Shown here in pieces: positions 20,215 through 29,578 of a stretch of 64,000 bases of DNA. How positions within the stretch are numbered: the first letter of the stretch is position 1; each line of letters begins with the position of its first letter. The stretch lies in the NCBI RefSeq assembly GCF_028993555.1, contig NZ_CP118610.1, forward strand, positions 4,153,001-4,217,000, written 5' to 3'. Source of the DNA: Ensifer adhaerens (GTDB lineage Bacteria > Pseudomonadota > Alphaproteobacteria > Rhizobiales > Rhizobiaceae). The translations under genes were made by a program, and so were the position numbers. The notes under the pieces are model-generated. The model was not told the origin of the DNA, did no database searches, and worked only from the letters and a program-made list of their open reading frames with translations.

Positions 20215-21270
20215 ATGTCTGAGAAGCAAAAGACGATGCGGGCAGCCTTGCTCGAAACCCATGGCGGCCCGTTCAGGCTGGCTGAGATCGCGCGGCCGCA
20301 GCCCGGCCCCGGCGAAGTCCTGGTGCGGGTCCACGCAAGCGGCGTCAACCCGCTGGATATCAAGATCCGCGCTGGCGCGGCCGCGCACGCCAGGCATCCC
20401 CTGCCGGCCATTCTGGGGATAGATCTCGCCGGCGTGATCGAGTCCGTCGGCCCGGATGTAACGGCATTCCGCTGCGGCGACGAAGTCTACGGCATGACCG
20501 GAGGCGTCGGCGGCATCCAGGGATCGCTTGCCGAATACGCCTCAGTCGATGCACGTCTGCTGGCCCGCAAGCCGGCCAATTTCGGCTTCCGCGAGGCGGC
20601 GGCGCTCCCTCTCGTTTTCATCACCGCCTGGGAAGGGCTTGTCGATCGCGCCGGCGTTCGCGCCGAGCAAAAGGTGCTGATCCAGGGTGGCGCCGGCGGC
20701 GTCGGTCACGTCGCCGTGCAGATCGCCAAGGCCTTTGGAGCCGAGGTCTATGCCACTGCAAGTGCGGAGAAGAAGGACATGGTCGAAGCCCTCGGGGCGA
20801 CTGCGGTCGACTATCGTGCCGAGACGGTCGAGGACTACGTCTCCGCCCATGCCGGCGGCGAGGGCTTCGACATCGTCTACGATACCGGCGGCGGAGCCAT
20901 TCTCGATGCCTCCTTCAAGGCGGTCCGTCGCTTCGGCCATGTGGTCAGTTGCCTTGGCTGGGGAAACCACGCGCTGGCGTCCTTGTCGTTCCGCGGTGGT
21001 AGCTATTCCGGCGTCTTCTCGCTGCTGCCCCTTCTGACTGGCGTCGGACGGGAACACCACGGTGCCATCCTGGCGGAGGCAACGCGCTTGATCGAGGGAG
21101 GCAAGCTTGTGCCTGCGCTCGACCCCCGTTCTTTTTCCCTGGGTGGCGTGGCGGCGGCCCACAGTGCGATCGAGGACCGCAGCGCACGCGGCAAGATCGT
21201 CGTGGACGTCCCGCGCTACGAGGCGGTGCCGGGCGAAGCAACAGACAAGCCCTTCGCAAACGCGTGCTGA
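20215..21270 (+). CDS. Quinone oxidoreductase-like MDR-family protein (351 aa)
   Basis: A zinc-free medium-chain dehydrogenase/reductase. GVNPLDIKIRAG and GIDLAGVIESVG form the N-terminal GroES-like domain. VLIQGGAGGVGHVAVQIAKAFG is the NADPH-binding Rossmann loop, and the end VAAAHSAIEDRSARGKIVVDV is typical. It likely reduces quinones or enones with NADPH. The preferred start is ATG 20215; an internal ATG eight codons on (MRAALLETH) is the usual family start. It probably depends on the divergent LysR. Confidence 0.9.
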   Translation: MSEKQKTMRAALLETHGGPFRLAEIARPQPGPGEVLVRVHASGVNPLDIKIRAGAAAHARHPLPAILGIDLAGVIESVGPDVTAFRCGDEVYGMTGGVGGIQGSLAEYASVDARLLARKPANFGFREAAALPLVFITAWEGLVDRAGVRAEQKVLIQGGAGGVGHVAVQIAKAFGAEVYATASAEKKDMVEALGATAVDYRAETVEDYVSAHAGGEGFDIVYDTGGGAILDASFKAVRRFGHVVSCLGWGNHALASLSFRGGSYSGVFSLLPLLTGVGREHHGAILAEATRLIEGGKLVPALDPRSFSLGGVAAAHSAIEDRSARGKIVVDVPRYEAVPGEATDKPFANAC

Positions 21271-21398
21271 TCGTACAGTTGCCCTCGATGTTCTGTAATT
21301 GTTCTTGTTTTTGTGCGTGAACCGTGCAAGGCTCCATCCTGCAACCCAGGGCGGTTGCGGCGCCCGCAAGTATGGGCTGCCTGGGCGAGGGAGCAAAC

Positions 21399-22061
21399 AT
21401 GGTCGCGCGTGTCAGCACGGTCGCATTTCAGGGTATCGAGGGACTGCCGGTCGACGTGCAGGTCATGGTCGCGCCCGGCAAGGTCGGCATGCAGATCGTC
21501 GGCTTGCCGGACAAAGCGGTGGCCGAAAGTCGCGAGCGCGTGCAGGCGGCCCTTCATGCCTCCGGCCTCGCTCTGCCTGCCAAACGCGTCACCGTCAATC
21601 TGGCCCCTGCCGATCTGCCGAAGGAAGGCAGCCATTTCGATCTGGCGATCGCGCTCGGCCTGATGGCGGCCCTCGGCGCCATCCCCGGCGATGCGCTTGC
21701 ACCCTATGTCGTCATCGGCGAACTCAATCTCGACGGCACCATTGCCGCCGTTGCCGGCGCGCTGCCGGCGGCGATCGGCGCCAACGCGCTCGGCAAAGGG
21801 CTGATCTGCCCGGCCGAAAGCGGGGCGGAAGCGGCCTGGGCCGGTGCCGAGATCGACATCCTCGCTCCACGCAGCCTGATTGCGATCGCCAATCATTTCC
21901 GCGGCACACAGGTGCTCTCGCGGCCTGAGGCTGCGATCCGCTCGGGTGCCGCCAACCTGCCCGACCTCGGTGACATCAAGGGTCAGGAAAGCGCCAAGCG
22001 GGCGCTGGAGGTGGCGGCTGCCGGCAACCACAATCTTCTAACGTTGTGCTACATTAATTAA
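21399..22061 (+). pseudogene. comM: comM 5' part (YifB/Mg-chelatase-like AAA+ ATPase), cut by the island
   Basis: The ATG at 21399, with GAGGGAG upstream, starts MVARVSTVAFQGIEGLPVDV, the normal ComM start. The N-terminal ChlI-like domain is intact (VGLPDKAVAESRERV, NLAPADLPKEGSHFDLAIAL). Similarity ends at AAAGNHNLL. After the CT at 22038-22039 the frame runs into island DNA and stops at 22061. The second half is at 42107-42998. ComM is a hexameric helicase that aids branch migration during natural transformation. The Walker A motif is on the other half, so this fragment cannot be active. Confidence 0.95.
22020..22058. other. attL junction of the island
   Basis: The comM half-site reads up to the CT core at 22038-22039. 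The 19 bases that follow (22040-22058) are the island's right attP arm, inverted-symmetric to 42086-42104. Confidence 0.85.
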
Positions 22062-22110
22062 CGCGGATGCCTTCTGCCTGCCATGCCCGAGACGGTCGAG
22101 GATTAGGCAT

Positions 22111-25041
22111 CTAAGGTTGGATGCAGTCTGCTGTAACAAATTGGGCGGGCTTCTTCACGAAGGGCGGCAAACCGGGGGCGGTGATCGCGTTGCCGCCAGC
22201 TTCATGCTTTGCCAAGCCGAGATTGAGATCGAGTAGGAACTGCAACGGGTCTTGCTTCCTCGCCATCCCGTATGCCTTACGCACCGCGTCGTCCAACGCT
22301 GCCGTCGCAACTTTTAGCGGGTGATCGCCCGGCAGTTCTATGGACCTGTAGAGTTCGCGAAGCGTGATGTTATGCTTCGCGAGCAGGCGGCGACGTTCAT
22401 TACGCAGATGCAAGCTCGCCGCCGCCACGTCCGCGATTGCGCGGGCGGTCGGTGCTTGAGGCCACGGAAAGCTATCGAAGACCGTGTTGGACGTATACCT
22501 GGGATCGCTTTTGATCGTAGAGCATCGCTCCACAAACCAAAGCCAATGGATTGACGATTGGAGAATTCCGAACGTGTAGTCGTCCGCGTGAGAAAATACC
22601 GTTAGAGCGTCGTTGGGTCGAATGCTCGGTGAGACGAATTCGAAGATCGGGCGCTTCGTGACCCGCCCGCAGGCGATATACCGTGGAAGTTCGGTTATCT
22701 CTGAAATCATGCTGGCGCGGGCATAGGACATTTGCCACCAACGTTTTAGAAAGCCTTCGTGGTGGCGGTTCACCTTTGCATTGGGGTTAACGTCCAGAAG
22801 TTCTTTGTTCCGCTCGGCCTCCTTCTTAGCAGCCTTGATGCGATCAGGAAGAACGCTCTTCTCGACCTGAGAAAATAGCTCTGAAAACTCCTTCGCCTCC
22901 AGTAGCTCAAGACCCGTGAAGTCAATCACATATCTGGATGGCTTTCCGCCTTCTTCGCCCATCAGGTCGTCGGAGATCATAAATGGCTTTAGGACCGCCG
23001 AGTAAGCAGGCTTCTTTTTCAGCAGCGCCTCTGCCGCTTCCTTGGCGACCAAAAAACCTTCGTGGCCGTGCGTCTGGCCCTGGTGGCAGCCGCCGCGTGC
23101 GTTGGTGAGAAGCGGTTTGGCCTTCGTGACATCGAGCGCGAATGAAAGCGAGGAGGGAATTCGGTCGAGGTCAGCAAAGCGCCAGCCGGAGCTAATGATG
23201 TTCCCCTCTTGGATATAGAGCCGTTTCAGCCCCGGAGCGTCCCCTTTCACCCAGTTGGCGATGGACACATGAACGACTGCCTTGCCGGGCCAAATCATAC
23301 TTGAGACAGCTTCGGTGATCGTTCCGCCGTTCCCAACGATATAATCGAGACCGCTATGGCGGCTGTAGTTCTGTCGTACGGTGTTCGTCCCGACCAGTCC
23401 TGCGTGTTGTCCGTCCTTCAGGTGATCGTGCGCCAGACGATACCAGTAGACGCAATAGTCCGCGCGACCATCCACCTCCGGGTGGCGCTCTCTGAGCTTG
23501 TGCAGGTATGCAGGGCCAAGCTCCTCTTGGAGCTTGTTCTTGCTCTGATAAGGTGGGTTTCCAACGATCACTTCGGCGTCCGGCCACTCCATGAACAGCG
23601 CGTCGCCGAGAAGGAGGTTGTTGTCGAGATTGTCGAGGGGCAGCGCCTCCTCGTTGTGGAACGCGAATTCCTTAGTTCCCCGCTGAAACTCGCCTTCTCC
23701 TTCAGCGAAAGTCTCCACTGCCTCGTCCAACGCAAGCTTTTTGGCAAGCATGAGGGTCACTTTTGCAAGCTCGACGCCAAAGGGGTCATTGTCCATTCCG
23801 AAGAACTGACGTGGGCTGACTGCACTCAGCAACTTCGCCTGGTTCAGAAAATCTTTGCTATTGACCATCAACTTCAGGCGCATCATGAGCCGAGTATCGA
23901 GGCGTGCTAGTTCGCGGAATGCCACATAGAGAAAGTTTCCGCTTCCGCACGCCGGGTCCAGAACGCGATACTCTGATAGTTCCCGCCGCAGCGCCAAAAG
24001 TTCTTGGCGGTTTTTCGCGGCGTCAATCTTTGCTTGCCAAGGGCGAACGATGCAGGGTCCAATGACGCGCAAAATATCGGCCTCGGATGTGAAGTGGCGA
24101 CCATGCTGATGCCGGTGCTTTTCGTCCATGCTTTGCTGAAAGAGCGTGCCGAAGATCGCGGGGTTGACCTTTGACCAGTCTTTTGTTGCCACGCCTCCCT
24201 CGCCGCCTATAAGCGCCATTTCGCCCGGCGTAAGGTCGATTGCCTCGACTTCTGCGAACAGCCCGCCGTTGAAGTAGGGAACGCCAACGAACCGGCCACC
24301 CTTCGCCGGTTTGGGGTCGTTCATCTGGCGGAAAAGCCCGCCAAGCAGGTCATAAGAGGACATGCCGTGCTCAAGGCAATCGCGAATGATCGACGTAACT
24401 GTCCCAGCCGGGAGCATGTCAATGTCTTCGGCGAACATAGCAACCACGAGCTGCAGCACGAAGCGTTGCGCCTCTTGCCGGGGAATAGCCTTTTGAGGTC
24501 TTGCTACCAAGCTGCGGAAAAGTTCCGCTGTCTGGTCAGCCGCCCGGCGAGATACCGCCTCCCGGTCGTTGTTGAAGATCGGTTGTCGGTCTTCTGGGAA
24601 AAAGAAATTTAGGGCAGTGTAGCGGACGGCAAGTTCGGAGATCGTAATTCGGTCAACTGGCTCGTCGAGCTGACGGTCGAAGTCATAAATCCAGAATTCA
24701 TCAAAGTTGCAAAGGACCACGTAGCGCGGCCTGTTCGGAACGGCGTTTAGCCAATAATTGAACGCTTGATAATAATGAAGTTGAAGCTTCTCTCCTCGCT
24801 TCTTCATTTCTAGGAGAAGCCGAGGCTTCCAGATCAAATCAGCAAAACTTGTACCTTTGCTCGATTTTTTCTTAATCCGAAACTCTAGGGTAGCGCCTGC
24901 CTCTTTATATCCTTCATGCCCAAACGCTTTGAATAGTCTGTCACAGAAGACTTGGGCCTCGCCCTTTTCGTCCCCGTCGAGTAAAGCGGCATATGCCTGA
25001 AAGGATTTAAGATCGTCGACGATTTTAGACACGTATTCCAT
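22111..25041 (-). CDS. MmeI-like Type IIL restriction endonuclease/DNA methyltransferase (976 aa)
   Basis: One protein that both methylates adenine and cuts DNA. Residues 1-150 hold a PD-(D/E)xK nuclease domain with D68, E78 and K80 (FADLIWKPRLLLEMKKRGE), the same spacing as MmeI. A helical linker includes DWSKVNPAIFGTLFQQSMDE, close to MmeI. The methylase has DPACGSGNF at 362-370 and NPPY at 495-498 (N6-adenine type). The remaining C-terminal half should hold target recognition, ending VFDSFPWPQAP and ALDDAVRKAYGM as in MmeI. MmeI-type enzymes modify one strand and cut about 20 bases away. It points towards attL, alone on its strand. Confidence 0.9.
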   Translation of the reverse strand: MEYVSKIVDDLKSFQAYAALLDGDEKGEAQVFCDRLFKAFGHEGYKEAGATLEFRIKKKSSKGTSFADLIWKPRLLLEMKKRGEKLQLHYYQAFNYWLNAVPNRPRYVVLCNFDEFWIYDFDRQLDEPVDRITISELAVRYTALNFFFPEDRQPIFNNDREAVSRRAADQTAELFRSLVARPQKAIPRQEAQRFVLQLVVAMFAEDIDMLPAGTVTSIIRDCLEHGMSSYDLLGGLFRQMNDPKPAKGGRFVGVPYFNGGLFAEVEAIDLTPGEMALIGGEGGVATKDWSKVNPAIFGTLFQQSMDEKHRHQHGRHFTSEADILRVIGPCIVRPWQAKIDAAKNRQELLALRRELSEYRVLDPACGSGNFLYVAFRELARLDTRLMMRLKLMVNSKDFLNQAKLLSAVSPRQFFGMDNDPFGVELAKVTLMLAKKLALDEAVETFAEGEGEFQRGTKEFAFHNEEALPLDNLDNNLLLGDALFMEWPDAEVIVGNPPYQSKNKLQEELGPAYLHKLRERHPEVDGRADYCVYWYRLAHDHLKDGQHAGLVGTNTVRQNYSRHSGLDYIVGNGGTITEAVSSMIWPGKAVVHVSIANWVKGDAPGLKRLYIQEGNIISSGWRFADLDRIPSSLSFALDVTKAKPLLTNARGGCHQGQTHGHEGFLVAKEAAEALLKKKPAYSAVLKPFMISDDLMGEEGGKPSRYVIDFTGLELLEAKEFSELFSQVEKSVLPDRIKAAKKEAERNKELLDVNPNAKVNRHHEGFLKRWWQMSYARASMISEITELPRYIACGRVTKRPIFEFVSPSIRPNDALTVFSHADDYTFGILQSSIHWLWFVERCSTIKSDPRYTSNTVFDSFPWPQAPTARAIADVAAASLHLRNERRRLLAKHNITLRELYRSIELPGDHPLKVATAALDDAVRKAYGMARKQDPLQFLLDLNLGLAKHEAGGNAITAPGLPPFVKKPAQFVTADCIQP

Positions 25042-25470
25042 CCCATGTGCATTCGGCGGCGCTTAAATAGCCGCTTGGCTGATCGAGCGTAATGGGAAAT
25101 CGCTAACAATCCACGATAGCTCTAGGCTTAACTTTGCTCCATTGTGCATTGAAGGGATGACAGGAAATCGCACCGACAGATTGCTCGCCTCTCTCGGTTC
25201 AATGCCTTCACGCGTATCGAATTAAGCAGTTGAGAAACTGCAGCCCCACTGTAATCTCTGCTTGCATTAGTCGGGGCGACGACGTGGCGACATTTATCAG
25301 TGACTACTTCCGTATAGAGCAGGCTGTATTCGAAAATTACGGGGCGGTGAACATATCGGTGATTAGTGACTACAGTAGTGTCCGGCTCGCATTTGGACGC
25401 GACGACCACTAGGGGCAAGGTCAGGCGGCCGTAGGGTCGCCGTTGCTTTCTGGAAGATGAAGGTGGTAGT
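25042..25470. promoter_or_regulatory. Divergent intergenic region between the restriction gene and SIR2-HerA
   Basis: About 430 bases separate two divergently read defence genes and must contain both promoters. An open minus-strand frame here has no domain-like sequence and I treat it as chance. No strong hairpin or repeat was found. Confidence 0.4.
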
Positions 25471-26640
25471 TTGCGGCTCAACGCACGTAATGCACGAGAT
25501 GCAGCTTTGTCCAAGATAAACCGCAGCGATATATTTGATAAAAATCTAAATTTTCTTATCGGGTCGGGTGCATCCTACGGTTTGTTGCCGACCTTAGCTG
25601 TTCGGCTCAAGAAAAAAGATGCCGAAGAATCTCATACTCTTGAAACCCTGGCTACCCAGTTTGAGAGTAGCCAGGCGTTAAAAACGCTCATTTTTTCTTG
25701 GTACGTGAAAGAGGTTATCAAGCCAGCCTCAGATTTCCAGATCGGTGCGGGTTCATCGCTCGACGCAACTCAAAAGGAAGTTCTGGACAATTACGAGCGC
25801 TTTCTCAAGACCGTGTTGGCGTTGACCGCTAAGAAAGGAGAACAGAATAGGGCCAACATTTTCACGACGAACTACGATGGTTTGATCGCGCATGTATCAG
25901 AACAGATGTTGCGGCAGGGCCACGCGGACTTCGTTCTAAATGACGGAGGCTCTGGTTTCATAAAGCGGACCATGTACACCAGGAATTTCAACAGATTCTA
26001 CCGTGACCAAGGCGTGTTTGATCGACACAGCAAAAGTGTGCCACAGTTAAATCTGCTCCAGTTGCATGGCTCAGTGTATTGGTACAAAGACGATAGCGAG
26101 AACATTGAAGTCTCATACGACCTCGCTCGCGCAAAGACGCGAGTATCGGAAGTGCCGTGCATAGAGTCTGAATCTTTCAATGCTCTTGTGAATGATGAAA
26201 GTAGGAGCGATGATGATATAAGTTCGCTTGATATCAACATTGCGGTCGATCAAATTGAAGCGTTTTGGAAGAAGTACGAACAACTGCCAATCGTCAATCC
26301 AACAAAATGGAAATTTCACGAGACCGTTTTTGACGAGCACTACTATCAGATACTTCGCCTCCTCAGCTATGAACTAGAAAAGCCGAATTCCGTTTTTATC
26401 GTATTTGGATTTTCGTTTGCAGATGAGCATATCTTGAATTTGGTCAAGAGGTCTCTTTCAAACCCGACATTGAAAATGTTCGTTTGCTGTTTCGGTGATA
26501 AGGAGAAGGCCTCACTTCTGAAGAAATTTGAAGGCTTTGAAAACGTAGAACTTATCCGCGTAGAAGGAGACCTGAATTTCAAGGCCTTTAATGAAGAGGT
26601 CCTTACACTTGAACCGCCGTCAGCTGAAGCTCAGCCATGA
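25471..26640 (+). CDS. SIR2-domain protein of a SIR2-HerA defence pair (389 aa)
   Basis: Start taken as TTG 25471, with GAAGGTGG upstream. SIR2 NAD-binding motifs are present in order: GSGAS at 31-35, TTNYD at 132-136, LHGS with the catalytic histidine at 199, and GFSFADEHI in the C-terminal third. In SIR2-HerA systems this subunit degrades NAD+ or acts with HerA on DNA to block phage growth. The stop overlaps the herA start (ATGA), so the two are translationally coupled. Codon use is AT-rich compared with the backbone. Confidence 0.88.
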   Translation: MRLNARNARDAALSKINRSDIFDKNLNFLIGSGASYGLLPTLAVRLKKKDAEESHTLETLATQFESSQALKTLIFSWYVKEVIKPASDFQIGAGSSLDATQKEVLDNYERFLKTVLALTAKKGEQNRANIFTTNYDGLIAHVSEQMLRQGHADFVLNDGGSGFIKRTMYTRNFNRFYRDQGVFDRHSKSVPQLNLLQLHGSVYWYKDDSENIEVSYDLARAKTRVSEVPCIESESFNALVNDESRSDDDISSLDINIAVDQIEAFWKKYEQLPIVNPTKWKFHETVFDEHYYQILRLLSYELEKPNSVFIVFGFSFADEHILNLVKRSLSNPTLKMFVCCFGDKEKASLLKKFEGFENVELIRVEGDLNFKAFNEEVLTLEPPSAEAQP

Positions 26641-28415
26641 CGATAGCAATTGGCGAAGTGATTGCGGTCGTTGGCATTGAGGTGACATTACGCGCGTTTG
26701 ACAGTTCCAATTTAGAGACGCATTTCTACAAAGGCCAACGCTATAAGGGCGTCTCAATTAGGGAGTTCATCGCGATTGAGCATGGATTCCGGGATGTCGT
26801 TTGCATTGTCGAAGGCGAATATCTGGACGAACGAAACATTGAATATGAGGGAGCGCAGCAACGCTACATTCGAAAGCTCAAAGTACGCCCGATTGGCTAC
26901 TTTGAAGCTGAAAAATTTAAAGACGGCATCAAGTTTCTGCCCAAGATCAGTGATTCAGCACGCTTGCTGTCAGAGGCGGAAATCAGTCGCATTTTCGAAA
27001 GACAGGAGAGTAAAAATTTTGCCATCGGAACGCTGTTGAAAGAAGGGATCGAAATTTCCCTGCCATGGCAAAGGATATTTAACACTCATTTCGGAATATT
27101 CGGTAATACGGGCAGCGGAAAATCGAATACTCTCACGAAACTTTTCACAGTTTTGTTTGACAACAAGTTCGATAAAATATCTAAAAAAAGCAAGTTTATA
27201 TTTCTAGATTTCAATGGTGAATATACCGCCGATCAGCTGGCCAATGCCAATCGAAAGAAAGTCATTCGATTGTCAACGCGTACAAGCTCCGGGGACAAGT
27301 TTCATCTACCGGATAATGAGTTTTGGGACGCAGAAACGCTCGGAATACTATTCCAGGCCACTGCAAACACGCAAAGACCATTTCTTCGCCGCTTGATCGC
27401 AGGTCGGGCAAAATTCATATCATTATCCGACAGCCTATCACGATATATCGTTTCTAGCTTCCAGAAGGTTCTCTGCTCCAAGGAACCTAAACCTGAAGCG
27501 TTGGAGCTTTTGAAAGCGCTAGCTAGGGACTTAGGGGTTGATGACAGTCTTTTGGGAGCCTTGAACAAGGTAGGGTTCAAGAAGGGAAACGATTCATTTC
27601 ACTTTATCGATGGCGACGGAAGTTGGAAGTACCTCAGCTCGAACAATGATTTTTATGGAGAAAGATTCGAAAAGGCAGCGAAGCAAATTGACGCTACCGG
27701 AATAGGCGGCTTTCAAGAGCTACAAATTCGCTCCGACCTCCAGATCATTCGGGACGTGCTGTACGGGTCCGTTCAGTATGAGCATATTCATCCGCTTTTG
27801 CGTCGTATTGATGCGATGAAGGATGATTTCGCGAAGGTCGTTTCCGTCTCCTCCGAGCCTACCGATTCAGAGACTATAACCGTGATCTCCCTTCGAGATT
27901 GCAAGCAGGATGTAAAGAAAATACTGCCGCTACTAATTGCAAAACATTTCTACGAAAGACATAAGGCGACTGTTTCGTCGCCCCCCGATTCAACCATGCA
28001 TGTTATAATCGACGAAGCGCATAATATCCTTTCACAGCAATCAGTTCGTGAGGCTGAAAGTTGGAAAGACTATCGCCTGGAGTTGTTCGAGGAGATTATC
28101 AAAGAAGGGCGAAAATTCGGTATGTTTATAACCCTTGCTAGCCAACGGCCCGCAGATATTTCTCCGACAATCATATCTCAGTTACACAATTTCTTTATCC
28201 ATCGCTTGGTCAATGACCGAGACTTAGCTCTCCTTGAGAATACGATCTCCACGCTGGATAGTGTTTCGCGCAGTCAAATCCCAAACCTGCCTCAAGGAGC
28301 CTGCGTGATAACGGGAACAACGTTTGACATCCCGATGCTGGTGCAAGTCGACAGGCTTCCGGACAACAAGAAGCCGGACAGCCGAGATGTCGATTTGGAG
28401 GAACTGTGGAGTTAG
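26637..28415 (+). CDS. HerA-like DNA-translocase ATPase of the SIR2-HerA pair (592 aa)
   Basis: A HerA/FtsK-superfamily ATPase. The N-terminal HAS-barrel-like region is followed by Walker A GNTGSGKS at about 156-163 and Walker B HVIIDEAHNIL at about 455-465. The motif LASQRPADISPTIISQLHNF follows, with a C-terminal arginine-finger region (FIHRLVNDRDL). In Thermus and Sulfolobus relatives HerA is a hexameric DNA pump. Paired with SIR2 it forms the anti-phage complex described by Gao and colleagues in 2020 as SIR2+HerA. It converges on the broken minus-strand operon. Confidence 0.9.
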   Translation: MTIAIGEVIAVVGIEVTLRAFDSSNLETHFYKGQRYKGVSIREFIAIEHGFRDVVCIVEGEYLDERNIEYEGAQQRYIRKLKVRPIGYFEAEKFKDGIKFLPKISDSARLLSEAEISRIFERQESKNFAIGTLLKEGIEISLPWQRIFNTHFGIFGNTGSGKSNTLTKLFTVLFDNKFDKISKKSKFIFLDFNGEYTADQLANANRKKVIRLSTRTSSGDKFHLPDNEFWDAETLGILFQATANTQRPFLRRLIAGRAKFISLSDSLSRYIVSSFQKVLCSKEPKPEALELLKALARDLGVDDSLLGALNKVGFKKGNDSFHFIDGDGSWKYLSSNNDFYGERFEKAAKQIDATGIGGFQELQIRSDLQIIRDVLYGSVQYEHIHPLLRRIDAMKDDFAKVVSVSSEPTDSETITVISLRDCKQDVKKILPLLIAKHFYERHKATVSSPPDSTMHVIIDEAHNILSQQSVREAESWKDYRLELFEEIIKEGRKFGMFITLASQRPADISPTIISQLHNFFIHRLVNDRDLALLENTISTLDSVSRSQIPNLPQGACVITGTTFDIPMLVQVDRLPDNKKPDSRDVDLEELWS

Positions 28416-28468
28416 CGTGAACTTGACCCGCCACCCCGAACGAGGTGTCAGCACAAGCGACAGCAAGG

Positions 28469-28727
28469 CTATGCCGCATTTTTCAGGGGTGCCGCAACAT
28501 ACGGAGTGTAGGCATCACTGAATCCGCAACGTACAGCTGGTAGTGCATGTTTGTTTAGCGCTCGTAATTGCACGAGCGAAACAGTAAATTTCCGGTCTCG
28601 CTTAGACTTTTTTGCAATCTTCCGGGCAGCCGATAGTGGCCCTGCGTAGACTTCTTGAAGCTGGGCCATCTCGTTGACTTCGAGGACCAACAGTAATTTT
28701 GCCTTTCCTCGGAACCCCACTCGTTTC
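28469..28727 (-). pseudogene. 3' fragment of the third gene of the unknown operon, separated by IS66
   Basis: Reading minus strand from the target duplication at 28720-28727, the frame gives KRVGFRGKAKLLLVLEV...ALNKHALPAVR and stops at 28469. It joins in frame to the 5' fragment at 31321-31750 once the IS and one 8-base duplication are removed. A start further up (28816) lies inside the IS and is not the native start. Confidence 0.85.
28720..28727. repeat. IS66 target-site duplication, left copy
   Basis: CTCGTTTC directly abuts the left end of the IS and is repeated exactly at 31321-31328. Eight bases is the known duplication length for IS66. Confidence 0.92.
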
Positions 28728-28814
28728 GTATCCCTCCGGCGTGAACCGCCTTGCGAAGTTCCGCGTCTCCCGTGAGTCTGCACTCTTAAGAGTGGACTTA
28801 AGAGTGCATTGAGC

Positions 28815-29156
28815 ATGGGACATGCAGTTTTGCTGACGGGGCCGGAGCGGCGTCGGCGATGGTCGTTGGAAGATCGCGCCCAGATACTGGCCGAGGCTTT
28901 CGCGCCAGGCGCGGTGGTTTGCGAAGTCGCACGCCGTTTCGATGTTGCGACTGGGCTGATCTATACTTGGCGACGGCAAGCTTTGGCGCCGGAAGCCGGT
29001 CCGGCGTTCGTCCCGGCCAAGCTCGTTGACGTTCCGAACAATGGTGATGCGGCCGAGCCGGCCGTGTGCGTGGACTTCCCGAGTGGCGTGAAGGTGAGGA
29101 TTGGCGCGGCAGCGCCATGCGAGCTGGCAGCCGCGGTCATGCGAGCGCTCAAATGA
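28815..29156 (+). CDS. tnpA: IS66 family TnpA (113 aa)
   Basis: A small helix-turn-helix protein: RRRRWSLEDRAQILAEAFAP and VARRFDVATGLIYTWRRQ are the IS66 Orf1 pattern. It is needed for transposition in IS66-type elements, probably as a DNA-binding partner. Its stop overlaps the tnpB start as ATGA. Confidence 0.92.
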   Translation: MGHAVLLTGPERRRRWSLEDRAQILAEAFAPGAVVCEVARRFDVATGLIYTWRRQALAPEAGPAFVPAKLVDVPNNGDAAEPAVCVDFPSGVKVRIGAAAPCELAAAVMRALK

Positions 29157-29500
29157 TCCCGATCAGTTCCGGGGTGCGGGTGTGGATCGCGAGCGGTCAC
29201 TGCGACATGCGCAAGGGCATGCAGGGTCTGGCACTGCTGGTGCAGGAGGGCCTCGGCCGCGATCCGTTTAAGGGTGACGTCTTCGTCTTTCGCGGTCGCA
29301 GCGGCCGACTGATAAAGGCCCTTTGGCATGATGGGATCGGCCTATCGCTGTACGCGAAGCGGCTCGAGCGCGGCCGCTTCATTTGGCCGGCGACGGAGGA
29401 TGGTGCGATCGCGCTGACCGCCGGTCAGATGTCCTATCTGCTGGAGGGGATTGATTGGCGAAACCCGCAACAGACCTGGCGCCCGACCAGTGCCGGGTGA
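29153..29500 (+). CDS. tnpB: IS66 family TnpB (115 aa)
   Basis: Start ATG 29153 (MIPISSGVRVWIASGHCDMR). The motif CDMRKGMQGLALLVQEGLGRD and FVFRGRSGRLIKALWHDGIG are the IS66 Orf2 signature. This protein is unrelated to the RNA-guided TnpB of IS605. Coupled to tnpA by a 4-base overlap. Confidence 0.94.
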   Translation: MIPISSGVRVWIASGHCDMRKGMQGLALLVQEGLGRDPFKGDVFVFRGRSGRLIKALWHDGIGLSLYAKRLERGRFIWPATEDGAIALTAGQMSYLLEGIDWRNPQQTWRPTSAG

Positions 29501-29578
29501 CCGTCTGAAGGGCGATTACTCCGCAACAAGTTCTTTGAAATGCTAGGCAAATCAGGGCTTCTGTGATTCACTTCGGGC

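Noticed and set aside
25128..25514. 128-aa minus-strand open frame between the restriction and SIR2 genes
   Set aside because: No ribosome-binding site or domain pattern, it overlaps the SIR2 start, and it lies in the divergent promoter region.
28469..28816. 115-aa frame read as a separate gene
   Set aside because: Its apparent start lies inside the IS66 left end. The part outside the IS is the 3' fragment of the split gene.
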